Both the position numbers and the translations under genes were made by a program. A stretch of 42,645 bases of DNA from Plantactinospora alkalitolerans (lineage in GTDB: Bacteria > Actinomycetota > Actinomycetes > Mycobacteriales > Micromonosporaceae), in NCBI RefSeq assembly GCF_015690345.1, contig NZ_JADPUN010000225.1, positions 1 to 42,645 on the forward strand. The letters run 5' to 3'. Positions 30,567 to 37,664 of this stretch are shown one piece after another. Under the pieces are notes generated by a model. It saw only the letters and a program-made list of their open reading frames with translations. It was not told where the DNA came from and made no database searches. The number at the start of each line of letters is the position of its first letter. The first letter of the stretch is position 1.

Positions 30567-31595
30567 GTGCCAGGAGTCAGGCTGACCTACGAGGACCGTA
30601 GGCGGATCGCGACATGGCTGGCCGACGGGCTCGGATACGCCGAGATCGGCCGCCGACTCGGCCGGCCGACCTCCACGATCAGCCGCGAGGTCGCCCGCAA
30701 CGCCGTCCCCGGCGCCTACCTGGCCGACGACGCCCAGCAGGCCGCTGGCCACCGTGCCCGCCGACGCCGTCCCCGGCGGACTGAGACGATGCGTGACGGG
30801 CAGTCGACCGAGACGGTGCGCGACTTCGTGGACCAGTTCGCGACCCTGCTGGCCGCGACCGGTCTGCCCAGGATGACCGCCCGGGTGTTCGTCTGCCTGC
30901 TCACCGCGGACGCCAGCGGCCTGACGGCAGCCGATCTGGTGCGCTGGTTGCAGGTCAGTCCGGCATCGGTGTCCAAATCCATCGGCTACCTGGAAGCCAT
31001 GGAACTGGCCGTACGCCGACCGGACCCCGGCGGGCGCCGGCAGCGGTACGTCATCGACGACGACGTCTGGCTCCGGGCGTGGCACGCCGACACCGGCGCA
31101 CACGGCGAGATCGCGGTGGCCGCACAGCGGGGCATCAAGATCTTCGGTGCCGATACGACGGCCGGGGCCCGGCTGGGCAGGATGGGCCAGTTCTTCGCCC
31201 GGCTGAGCGAGCAGATGAGCGTCAGCAACCTCGCCGAGCCCGTCGGGTACGACGCGTTGACCGTGCTCGCCGCACTGGTGCACGCCGGTCGACCGGTCAC
31301 GCTGGGCGCACTGGTCACCGTGCTCGAATGGCCCCGGAGCCGCCTCACTGCCGCCCTGGATGCGATCCGGCTCCGACCCGCCATCGCCGATCCGCTCCTC
31401 CTGCGGACCATCCAACCCGAGACCTACACCGTGACCGTCAGACCGGACCGCCTCAGCCCGGCGCAGTGCCGAGCCGTCGAAGACGTGAGTCACTCGAGTC
31501 GCACCAGCACATCCTCGACATCGGTGACGCGGCACGACATGAACAGACGAGACCAGGCAACCCCAGCGTCCGCCACCAGACGTGGGCCGGAGTGA
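30567..31595 (+). CDS. Transcriptional regulator: IS30-type HTH fused to MarR/GbsR-like domain
   Basis: A 342-aa protein. Residues about 5-45 (RLTYEDRRRIATWLADGL, then YAEIGRRLGRPTSTISREV) match the helix-turn-helix of IS30-family transposases. After a basic linker (HRARRRRPRR) comes a MarR/GbsR-like winged helix (LPRMTARVFVCLLTADA, then LTAADLVRWLQVSPASVSKS and the wing RRPDPGGRRQRYV). A second predicted helical domain (LSEQMSVSNLAEPVGYDALTVLAALV) follows, and the C-terminus is Ser/Thr/Arg-rich. No DDE catalytic domain is present. GTG 30567 fits GGGAGGAG spacing better than GTG 30561. It is divergent from the hydrolase operon, which it probably controls along with itself. Confidence 0.85.
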   Translation: MPGVRLTYEDRRRIATWLADGLGYAEIGRRLGRPTSTISREVARNAVPGAYLADDAQQAAGHRARRRRPRRTETMRDGQSTETVRDFVDQFATLLAATGLPRMTARVFVCLLTADASGLTAADLVRWLQVSPASVSKSIGYLEAMELAVRRPDPGGRRQRYVIDDDVWLRAWHADTGAHGEIAVAAQRGIKIFGADTTAGARLGRMGQFFARLSEQMSVSNLAEPVGYDALTVLAALVHAGRPVTLGALVTVLEWPRSRLTAALDAIRLRPAIADPLLLRTIQPETYTVTVRPDRLSPAQCRAVEDVSHSSRTSTSSTSVTRHDMNRRDQATPASATRRGPE

Positions 31596-31660
31596 GGAAA
31601 ACCCGTTGCCCGGAACTGTCGTGGTCCGAACGAGCGCAGTCCGGGATAACCTTGGTGCAT

Positions 31661-31948
31661 ATGGCTACCTATCGCAGCGCCTCAGTGCTTCTCTCCTCGG
31701 ACGGCACCAGGACCCCCGGGACCGCCGCACTCTTCGCCGAGCCCGCCCGCAAGGGTGGGACCCCGCCGTGGGCAGGCGACTTCCGACCCGCCAACAGTGC
31801 CGGCAACGGCCCCAAGAACGCGGTCGGGAAGACCTTCACGTTGGAGCTGCCCGACGGCAGCACCGGCAAGGTCGTGGTCCAGAGCCTCAAGAGCGGGAAG
31901 GGAGGCGTCGTGCTGGCGCTGATGGGCCAGGACGCGCCTCCCTTCTGA
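31661..31948 (+). CDS. 95-aa protein of unknown function
   Basis: It opens MATYRSASVLLSSDGTRTPG and ends in GQDAPPF. The core GKTFTLELPDGSTGKVVVQS looks like a small beta-barrel strand pattern. Cytosolic, no signal peptide. ATG 31661 was chosen. No ribosome site is apparent; TAACCT at 31647-31652 might drive a leaderless start. It follows the IS30-HTH regulator by 65 bp and might be co-transcribed with it. Family not recognised. Confidence 0.6.
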   Translation: MATYRSASVLLSSDGTRTPGTAALFAEPARKGGTPPWAGDFRPANSAGNGPKNAVGKTFTLELPDGSTGKVVVQSLKSGKGGVVLALMGQDAPPF

Positions 31949-32086
31949 TCAGGAAACTGATCGACGCCACCGACGCCACCGATGTCGGCGGCTGGAGAAC
32001 GGCCGGTATGCGACCCAGCCGATGTCAGTGCTGGGATGGCTGCCGGGCGCCATGCCTCATCCGCCGCCGCCGACCAGGGTGACCGG

Positions 32087-32527
32087 TCAGCGGCGGCGGG
32101 TGGCCAGGGCGACGAGGTACTGTCCGCCGCCCGCGTTGACGCTTGCGGTCACCGGCAGTCCGGGCACCAGCCGGGAGAACCGGTCGACCAGCCAGTCCGC
32201 CGCCTCCTGGGCGTCCTTCCTGCTCGGACAGCGTGCGACCAGCTCGCGGCCGCCCTTGCGTTCGAGTCGCTCGGCGACGGTGATCAGCGGCGCGGGCTCG
32301 ACCACGCGCAGACGGTCCGGCCAGGCGATGACCACCTTGACCGCGCCCTTGCGGGTGTTGCAGGCACGGTGCGCGAGTCGCTCGGCGACCTTGGCCTTCT
32401 TGTCGGCGGTGCGACTGTCGACGCTGGGACCACGCGGGTCGTTCACCGACATGTCGGCGTCGACCGGCTCGTCGCACACCCAGCATCGCCAACTGTCACG
32501 CCTCGCGACGTCATCGAGCAGACTCAT
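32087..32527 (-). CDS. HNH-like zinc-finger protein
   Basis: A 146-aa protein. The start MSLLDDVARRDSWRCWVCDE has a C-x2-C pair, and a later AERLAHRACNTRKGA resembles the core of HNH nucleases (A-H-x-x-C-N-x-x-K-G). The middle catalytic His is not obvious, so the nuclease may be inactive or divergent. The C-terminal half (ARCPSRKDAQEAADWLVDRF) is of unknown type. TATTTT on the minus strand (32539-32534) is seven bases before ATG 32527, suggesting a leaderless transcript. It is convergent with the 95-aa gene. Confidence 0.6.
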   Translation of the reverse strand: MSLLDDVARRDSWRCWVCDEPVDADMSVNDPRGPSVDSRTADKKAKVAERLAHRACNTRKGAVKVVIAWPDRLRVVEPAPLITVAERLERKGGRELVARCPSRKDAQEAADWLVDRFSRLVPGLPVTASVNAGGGQYLVALATRRR

Positions 32528-32609
32528 CCGAGCAAAATAGCCTGTCGCCCCCCGGGCAACGACGGCCCCCGGCTGCGGATCTTCCTGATCTGGTGCGCCC
32601 GCGTCCGTT

Positions 32610-32852
32610 TCACGCTCGGTCCCGCGTCCAACTCAGGAACCGCTCGAACAGTTCCGCCGGGGTGACGTCGGCGAGGTCCCGGGCCGCCTCCCGCATCCAG
32701 TCACCCGCCCGAGTGGAAAGCCGGTACGGATCGGTGGTCCGCAGCAGCAGCGTCCGTGCGTCGGGACAGGGCCAGCGCAGCGCTCCGCAGCTACACGTCC
32801 AGTCCGGACGTACGGCCGTATGGTCGACGGCACTGGGATTGCGAATAGCCAT
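32610..32852 (-). CDS. Small Cys-rich protein, actinobacterial hypothetical
   Basis: An 80-aa protein with RPDWTCSCGALRWPCPDAR. The W-x-C-x-C and W-P-C-P pattern is familiar from short actinobacterial hypothetical proteins of the form RPDWTC..C...WPC and could bind a metal or Fe-S cluster. The rest is helical. ATG 32852 follows AAAGG closely; TTG 32855 is an alternative. It lies 82 bp upstream of the HNH-like gene on the same strand. Function unknown. Confidence 0.6.
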   Translation of the reverse strand: MAIRNPSAVDHTAVRPDWTCSCGALRWPCPDARTLLLRTTDPYRLSTRAGDWMREAARDLADVTPAELFERFLSWTRDRA

Positions 32853-33195
32853 CAACCTTTTTGGCCCCTCGATTGACGGTGACAGGTGTGGGACTCCAGC
32901 GTGAAAGTTCCGCAGGGCTCAACTTCCGATGTCCGTTTGTTCACCGTCGACAACCGACGAGTTGCACATGATGCCGACTATGACATCACGGCCGTAACCT
33001 TCGGCCGATCCCGGCTATATCCCCTGCCCGGATGCCTCGCCCGTATCCAGCGCGGCCGGCACCGGTCGGGCGGTCGACTCGCGGTCCGCGAAATGGCAAC
33101 GGAAGCGTCTTCGCAGGTGACCGGCTTCGAAGTCCAATCCGAAGAGTTCGGCCGCCGTGAAGCGGTCCGAACTCTTCGGGATCATGAATGGACGA
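32853..33195. other. 343-bp gap, lower GC, no convincing gene
   Basis: A 106-codon frame on the plus strand (32886-33206) and a 72-codon one on the minus strand look like chance: no ribosome site, no recognisable family, and residues unlike real neighbours. The left part should hold the promoter of the Cys-rich gene; the right end has the SDR terminator at 33139-33179. Confidence 0.5.
33139..33179. terminator. Hairpin downstream of the SDR gene
   Basis: A perfect 13-bp stem (ccgaagagttcgg and ccgaactcttcgg) surrounds a 15-nt loop that itself contains ccgc...gcgg, extending the stem to about 17 bp with one bulge. It lies 16 bp beyond the SDR stop (minus strand) and most likely ends the MFS-SDR operon. 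Confidence 0.7.
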
Positions 33196-33960
33196 TCAGA
33201 TGGTGAAACCGCCGTCGACGTTGACGGTCGCACCGGTGACGTACGAGCCGCCGCTGCCGGCCAGGAAGGCGACGGCCGCCGCGATCTCGGCCGGTGCGGC
33301 GTACCGGCCGAGGGCGGTGAAGCCCCGGATCGTTTCGGCGAACGGGCCGTCGGCCGGGTTCAGCGCCGTGTCGGTCGGCCCGGGATTCACCAGGTTCACG
33401 GTGATCCCGCGCGGCCCGAGTTCGCGGCCGAGTCCCTTGGTCAGCCCGGTCAGCGCCGTCTTGCTCATCGAATAGAGCGCGAGCCCGGGGAACGGAGCCC
33501 GCACGCCCACGTTGCTGCCGATGTTGATGATCCGCCCACCGTCGGTCATGTGCCGGGCAGCGGCCTGCGCTGCCACGAACGGCGCCCGGATGTTCACCGC
33601 GATGGTCTCGTCGAGCGCCGCCGCCCCGATCTCCTGCACCGGGGCGACGAGGTACGCCCCGGCGTTGTTGACCAGGACGTCGAGCCGGCCGAACTCCTCG
33701 ACCGTCCGGTCGATCGCCGAGGTGACCGCCGCGACGTCGGCGCTGTCCGCCGCGATGGCGACTGCCCGCCGACCGATGGCCTTGACCTGGTCGACCACGG
33801 CTGCCGCCGCACCGGCGTCGCTCTGGTACGTCAACGCGACGTCGGCCCCCTCCTCGGCCAGCCGTACGGCCACCGCCGCGCCGATGCCTCGTCCGCCACC
33901 GGTGACGAAGGCCACCTTTCCATCAAGAACCAGATTTTTGCTGTTAAGAACGGTGCTCAT
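33196..33960 (-). CDS. SDR family oxidoreductase
   Basis: A 254-aa classical short-chain dehydrogenase/reductase. It has the Rossmann motif TGGGRGIG, NNAG, the catalytic Ser in NIGSNVG, Y-x3-K in YSMSK, and a closing GGFTI. The sequence resembles FabG/3-oxoacyl-ACP-reductase-type and glucose-dehydrogenase-type members; substrate unknown. It is the second gene of an MFS-SDR operon, with 5 bp between the MFS stop and its ATG. Confidence 0.93.
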   Translation of the reverse strand: MSTVLNSKNLVLDGKVAFVTGGGRGIGAAVAVRLAEEGADVALTYQSDAGAAAAVVDQVKAIGRRAVAIAADSADVAAVTSAIDRTVEEFGRLDVLVNNAGAYLVAPVQEIGAAALDETIAVNIRAPFVAAQAAARHMTDGGRIINIGSNVGVRAPFPGLALYSMSKTALTGLTKGLGRELGPRGITVNLVNPGPTDTALNPADGPFAETIRGFTALGRYAAPAEIAAAVAFLAGSGGSYVTGATVNVDGGFTI

Positions 33961-33965
33961 GCCAC

Positions 33966-35240
33966 CTATCGTGGTTCAACCCCGAGCCGTCGTCTGGCGG
34001 TGATCGGACGCCTCGTTCGGGCGTGGATCAGCAGCGTGCCGGCGGTGAGGGCGGCCAGCCCGACCGTTGCGACCCCGGATCCGAGCAGCGTGCCGCCGGC
34101 TCCGAGCGCCGTCGCCAGCGGACCGCCGAGCGCGGCACCGAGCGGCATGGCGGCGGTGGTCACCGCGCTGCGGGCGGCGAGCACCGCCGGCAGGTCGGCG
34201 GGTTCGGCCGCGTTCTGGAACAGGGCCAGGCTGAACGCCGGGAACGGCCCGTAGACCAGCCCACCGACGGCGAAGCAGCACAGGGTGAGCCAGACCGGTG
34301 CGCTCAGCCCGAACGGCAGCAGCGACAGACCCCAGCCGGCGATGACCGCGATGGTGACCGGCCACTGCCGGGCGGCGGTGAACGTGCCGCCGAGCAGCCC
34401 GCCGACGACCGCCCCGATTCCGAACACCGTCCAATACGCCCCCAGGAGGCGGGCGGCGCTGTTCAGCTCGTCGGCGACGTACAGCGGAAGGGCGACCTCG
34501 ACCGGCCCGTAGAGGAAGTAGAAGACGGCGGTGACGCCGACGAGCCCGACCAGTTCGGGCCGGCGGAGGAGGAGCCGGATACCGGTACCGGTCGGCCGCC
34601 CGTCCCCGTCGGGGGCGGCGGTGACCGCCGGCAGGTCGAGCCGGCTCGCCTGGACCGCCAGCAGCAGGTAGGTGAGCGCGTCGACGCCGAGCACCACCGC
34701 CGGATGAACCCCGGCGACCAGCAGGCCGGCCAGGGCCGGCCCGACGACGAAGGCCGCCTGCTGGCTCGTGCCGACCAGGGCGTTCGCCGGCAGCCGGCGG
34801 TCCGCCGGAAACATCCGACTGATCAGGGTGTACGTTCCGGCGCTGCCCCAGGCCGTGAGCAACGACGAACCGGCGAGCAGGGCGATGTACCGGCCGGCGG
34901 TGAGCTGGCCCAGCAGGTGCAGCACGACGATCGCGCCCAGGGCGCCGGCCCGGAGTCCGGCGTTCGCGATCACCAGCCGGTGGGCCGGGACCCGGCTCAG
35001 CCAGCGGGCCAGCAGCAGCGCACCGGCGGCGGCCGGCAGGGTGTACGCGGCCACCGCAGCCCCGATGAGCAGACCGGCCCGCTCGGGCGGGGCGAGCCGG
35101 AGTGCCAGCCACGCGATGGCGACCACACTCATCCCGTCGCCGAGGTGCGAGCCCACCAGCGCGGAGAGCAGCCGGCGGAAGGCCGGTACGCCGAGCGTCG
35201 CCCGGTACGCCTCCGGCACCAACCGGCTCGTCAACGTCAT
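33966..35240 (-). CDS. MFS transporter
   Basis: A 424-aa major facilitator superfamily protein with about 12 helices. Typical elements are AFRRLLSALVGSHLGDGMSV at the N-terminus, then LLARWLSRVPAHRLV near loop 2-3, and a central cytosolic loop with ATAAPDGDGRPTG-like low complexity between helices 6 and 7. It resembles macrolide-type efflux MFS proteins. ATG 35240 was chosen because it lies seven bases from the -10 of a MerR-like promoter; an in-frame TTG at 35261 falls inside that promoter. Likely exports a toxic or redox-active compound; this is inference. Confidence 0.85.
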   Translation of the reverse strand: MTLTSRLVPEAYRATLGVPAFRRLLSALVGSHLGDGMSVVAIAWLALRLAPPERAGLLIGAAVAAYTLPAAAGALLLARWLSRVPAHRLVIANAGLRAGALGAIVVLHLLGQLTAGRYIALLAGSSLLTAWGSAGTYTLISRMFPADRRLPANALVGTSQQAAFVVGPALAGLLVAGVHPAVVLGVDALTYLLLAVQASRLDLPAVTAAPDGDGRPTGTGIRLLLRRPELVGLVGVTAVFYFLYGPVEVALPLYVADELNSAARLLGAYWTVFGIGAVVGGLLGGTFTAARQWPVTIAVIAGWGLSLLPFGLSAPVWLTLCCFAVGGLVYGPFPAFSLALFQNAAEPADLPAVLAARSAVTTAAMPLGAALGGPLATALGAGGTLLGSGVATVGLAALTAGTLLIHARTRRPITARRRLGVEPR

Positions 35241-35246
35241 CCCGGG

Positions 35247-35282
35247 ACGATGCCACTTCAAGCCGGGTTGAGGTCAACCCGG
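35247..35282 (-). promoter_or_regulatory. MerR/SoxR-like promoter and palindromic operator
   Basis: On the minus strand TTGACC (-35, 35277-35272) is followed by a 19-bp spacer holding a dyad (acctcaa and ttgaagt), then CATCGT at -10 (35252-35247). The long 19-bp spacer with the dyad inside is the hallmark of MerR-family promoters. Overlapping it is a perfect palindrome with arms ccgggttga (35263-35271) and tcaacccgg (35274-35282). Confidence 0.55.
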
Positions 35283-35376
35283 AGGTGGGTCCGTTGCCCG
35301 CCCCCTGCTGTGGGTCTGGTCACCAGCCCGGCAAACTCGGTCGCAATCCGTCAGGGGCACGCGGGAGACTTCCCGA

Positions 35377-36675
35377 ATGTTGCGTAACGCCCTGCCCAGT
35401 CGCCCCGAGGCGCGCCGGCTCCTGGTCGGCACGATCTTCTCGGCCATCGGCCGCGGGCTCACGCTTCCCTTTCTCTTCATCTACCTCACCGAGGTCCGTC
35501 AGTTCGACGCTACGACAGTGGGTCTGCTCATCGGCTGGTTCGGCCTGTGCGCGCTCCTGATCGCGCCGCTGGGCGGCACGCTGATCGACCGGTTCGGCGC
35601 CCGTCGGATCGTGTTGCCGGCGCTGCTGATCGAGGCGGCCGGCGTCGGCGGGCTGGCGCTGGTGACCGAGGTCTGGCACGCCTGGATCGCGTTGACGCTG
35701 GCCTCGGTGGGCGCCGGGGTGATCTGGGCCGGGCAGAACACGCTCCTGTCCTCGCTCACCACCCCGGCGGAGCGGCAGAATGTCTTCGGGCTCCAGTTCA
35801 CGCTCCTCAACCTCGGCATCGGCGTCGGATCGGCAGTGTCGGGTTCGATCGTCCAGGTGGCTCGGCCCAGCACCTTCCAGTTGATCTACCTCATCGACAT
35901 GGTGTGCTACCTCGCGCCGTTCCTGCTGCTGCTCGCCATGCCCGGGGTGGGTCGGCGGTTGGTCGAGCCGCATCCGGCCGATGTCGATGCGGGTCGGGGG
36001 AACCGGGGCTGGGCGGTCGTGCTGCGGCACCGGCCGTTCCGGCGGCTGATCGTCTTCAGTGTGCTGCTGACGGTCTCCGGCTATGCGCAGTTGGAGGTCG
36101 GTTTCACCGGCTTCGCCACCGCCACCGTCGGAGTGACCCCACAGATCATCGGGTACGCCTTCACCGCGAACACGATCGTGATCGTGGTGGCGCAGCTGTT
36201 CGTCCTCAAGAAGATGCAGGGGCGCAGCCGTACGATCGCACTCGCCGTCGTCGGTGTCGTCTTCGCCGCCGCCTGGCTGGTGCTGGGCCTCGCCGCCGTG
36301 ATCGACATCGACAGCGCGATCGTCAGCGCGTTGGGGGTGATCGCCTTCGGCGCGATCTTCGCGGTCGGCGAGACGTTGCTGTCACCGACCAGCCCCGCGC
36401 TGGTCAACGCGCTCGCCACCGATGCGCTCCGGGGCCGCTACAACGCGCTCGCCTCGATGGTCTGGGGCATCTCCGGTGTCGTTGCTCCGGTCAGCGCCGG
36501 CCCGCTCCTGCACGCCGGACTGGGTGGGCTCTGGATCGTGCTGGTGAGCTGCGGCTGCCTGGTGGCCTCGGCGGTTGCGCTCTCCCTGCGTCGGTTGATC
36601 ACCGCCGAACAGGATGGTCGTTCGACGCCGGCTCCCGCGCCCGATCTCGGCCCGATGCCCGCCGGGGTAGCGTGA
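35377..36675 (+). CDS. MFS transporter
   Basis: A 432-aa MFS protein with about 12 predicted helices. The N-terminus RRLLVGTIFSAIGRGLTLPF leads into helix 1; LIDRFGARRIVLPA is the loop 2-3 motif A (D-R-x-G-x-R-R). The sequence matches actinobacterial MFS of unspecified substrate. It is divergent from the MFS-SDR operon with a 136-bp shared upstream region. Its stop overlaps the start of the HAD-like gene (GTGA), making a two-gene operon. Confidence 0.85.
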   Translation: MLRNALPSRPEARRLLVGTIFSAIGRGLTLPFLFIYLTEVRQFDATTVGLLIGWFGLCALLIAPLGGTLIDRFGARRIVLPALLIEAAGVGGLALVTEVWHAWIALTLASVGAGVIWAGQNTLLSSLTTPAERQNVFGLQFTLLNLGIGVGSAVSGSIVQVARPSTFQLIYLIDMVCYLAPFLLLLAMPGVGRRLVEPHPADVDAGRGNRGWAVVLRHRPFRRLIVFSVLLTVSGYAQLEVGFTGFATATVGVTPQIIGYAFTANTIVIVVAQLFVLKKMQGRSRTIALAVVGVVFAAAWLVLGLAAVIDIDSAIVSALGVIAFGAIFAVGETLLSPTSPALVNALATDALRGRYNALASMVWGISGVVAPVSAGPLLHAGLGGLWIVLVSCGCLVASAVALSLRRLITAEQDGRSTPAPAPDLGPMPAGVA

Positions 36676-37412
36676 CGGGCGGTACGCCGGTCGAGCGTGG
36701 CACGCACATCCGACGTTCCCTGGGAGGACCGTTGCCGTCGATCACCGCCGTGCTGCTGGACTGGCGGGGAACCCTCGTCCACACGCCACCGCTGACGGTC
36801 TGGGTCGAGCGGTCGCTTCGCCGGGCCGGGCTGGACACCGCACCGCCGGAGGTGGCGCGGATCGAGGCGGCGCTGCTGGACGCGTTCCAGCAGCCGGAGG
36901 TCGTGCGCGCCGACGCGGTGGCGGACCGGTCGGTCGCGTTGCACCGGAAGAGCTACGACCTGCTGTTCGCCACCGCCGGTATCCCGGATCCGCTGGCGGC
37001 GGCGCTGTACGAGGTCGAGTCCGACCCGACCGAGAACCCGTTCGCGCCCGATGTCGCGCCCACCCTGGCCGCGCTGGCCGGGGCCGGGATCCGGATCGGC
37101 GTGATCAGCGACATCCACTTCGACCTGCGGCCGGTGTTCGCGGCGGCGGGGCTGGCCGGGTACGTGGACAGTTACGTGCTCTCGTACGAGCACGGGGTCT
37201 CCAAGCCCGATCCCGCGATCTTCCGGATCGCGCTGGCGGAGCTCGGGGTGGAGCCGGGCGCGGCGTTGATGGTCGGCGACCGCTCCGGTTACGACGGCGC
37301 GGCGGTCGAGGTCGGCATCCCGACCCTGCTGGTGCCGCCGCTCACCGACCCGACCGAGGAGCGCCTGCACCTGGTCTCCGGGCTCTGTGGGATCACCGCG
37401 CAGCGGCGCTGA
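36672..37412 (+). CDS. HAD family hydrolase
   Basis: A 246-aa haloacid-dehalogenase-like hydrolase. Motif I appears as LLDWRGTLV (nucleophile D, with R instead of the second D), motif II as GVISDIHFD, motif III Lys in VSKPDPAIF, and motif IV as MVGDRSGYDG. A helical cap lies between motifs I and II. The lost second Asp of motif I is unusual for phosphatases but occurs in this WRGT subgroup. GTG 36672 overlaps the MFS stop; TTG 36732, with GGGAGG ahead of it, would remove the first 20 residues and may be the true start. Probable small phosphoester substrate. Confidence 0.85.
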   Translation: MTGGTPVERGTHIRRSLGGPLPSITAVLLDWRGTLVHTPPLTVWVERSLRRAGLDTAPPEVARIEAALLDAFQQPEVVRADAVADRSVALHRKSYDLLFATAGIPDPLAAALYEVESDPTENPFAPDVAPTLAALAGAGIRIGVISDIHFDLRPVFAAAGLAGYVDSYVLSYEHGVSKPDPAIFRIALAELGVEPGAALMVGDRSGYDGAAVEVGIPTLLVPPLTDPTEERLHLVSGLCGITAQRR

Positions 37413-37664
37413 CCTGATCCCCGCTGAACCTCTTCTGACCACGGGTTTCGCGGTTCCGGGCGGGCTGGTTCCGTGCGGAACTCGGGCTGCCGCACGCCGG
37501 CGGGGCGGCCGTCGCACACCGGGGTCGCGGGCCCGGGTGAGCCCGCTCACAATACGATACGAGACGGTGTCGTTTCGGTTCTCTTCTCGTTATCGTCGGT
37601 GCGGTCAAGAAATCTTCCCCGCCGCCGAATCCGGCGATGCGGGGTGTCGGGGGGACACCTAGGC
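37413..37664. promoter_or_regulatory. Upstream region of the DHA2 efflux gene
   Basis: A 252-bp gap. The first half is GC-rich with no signal recognised. TACGAT at 37553-37558 may be a -10 and the TetR-type dyad lies at 37555-37577, giving a leader of about 100 nt; GGGGGGA precedes ATG 37665. No small gene or hairpin recognised in the leader. Confidence 0.4.
37555..37577. promoter_or_regulatory. Candidate TetR operator
   Basis: Half-sites cgatacgagac (37555-37565) and gtgtcgtttcg (37567-37577) form a dyad around one base, with 9 of 11 positions complementary. It overlaps the candidate -10 of the DHA2 gene, and the tetR-type gene is just downstream of that gene, so it is the likely repression site. 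Confidence 0.55.

Noticed and set aside
32886-33206. 106-codon plus-strand frame upstream of the SDR terminator
   Set aside because: No ribosome site; runs through the SDR terminator hairpin; composition unlike neighbouring proteins. Counted as intergenic.
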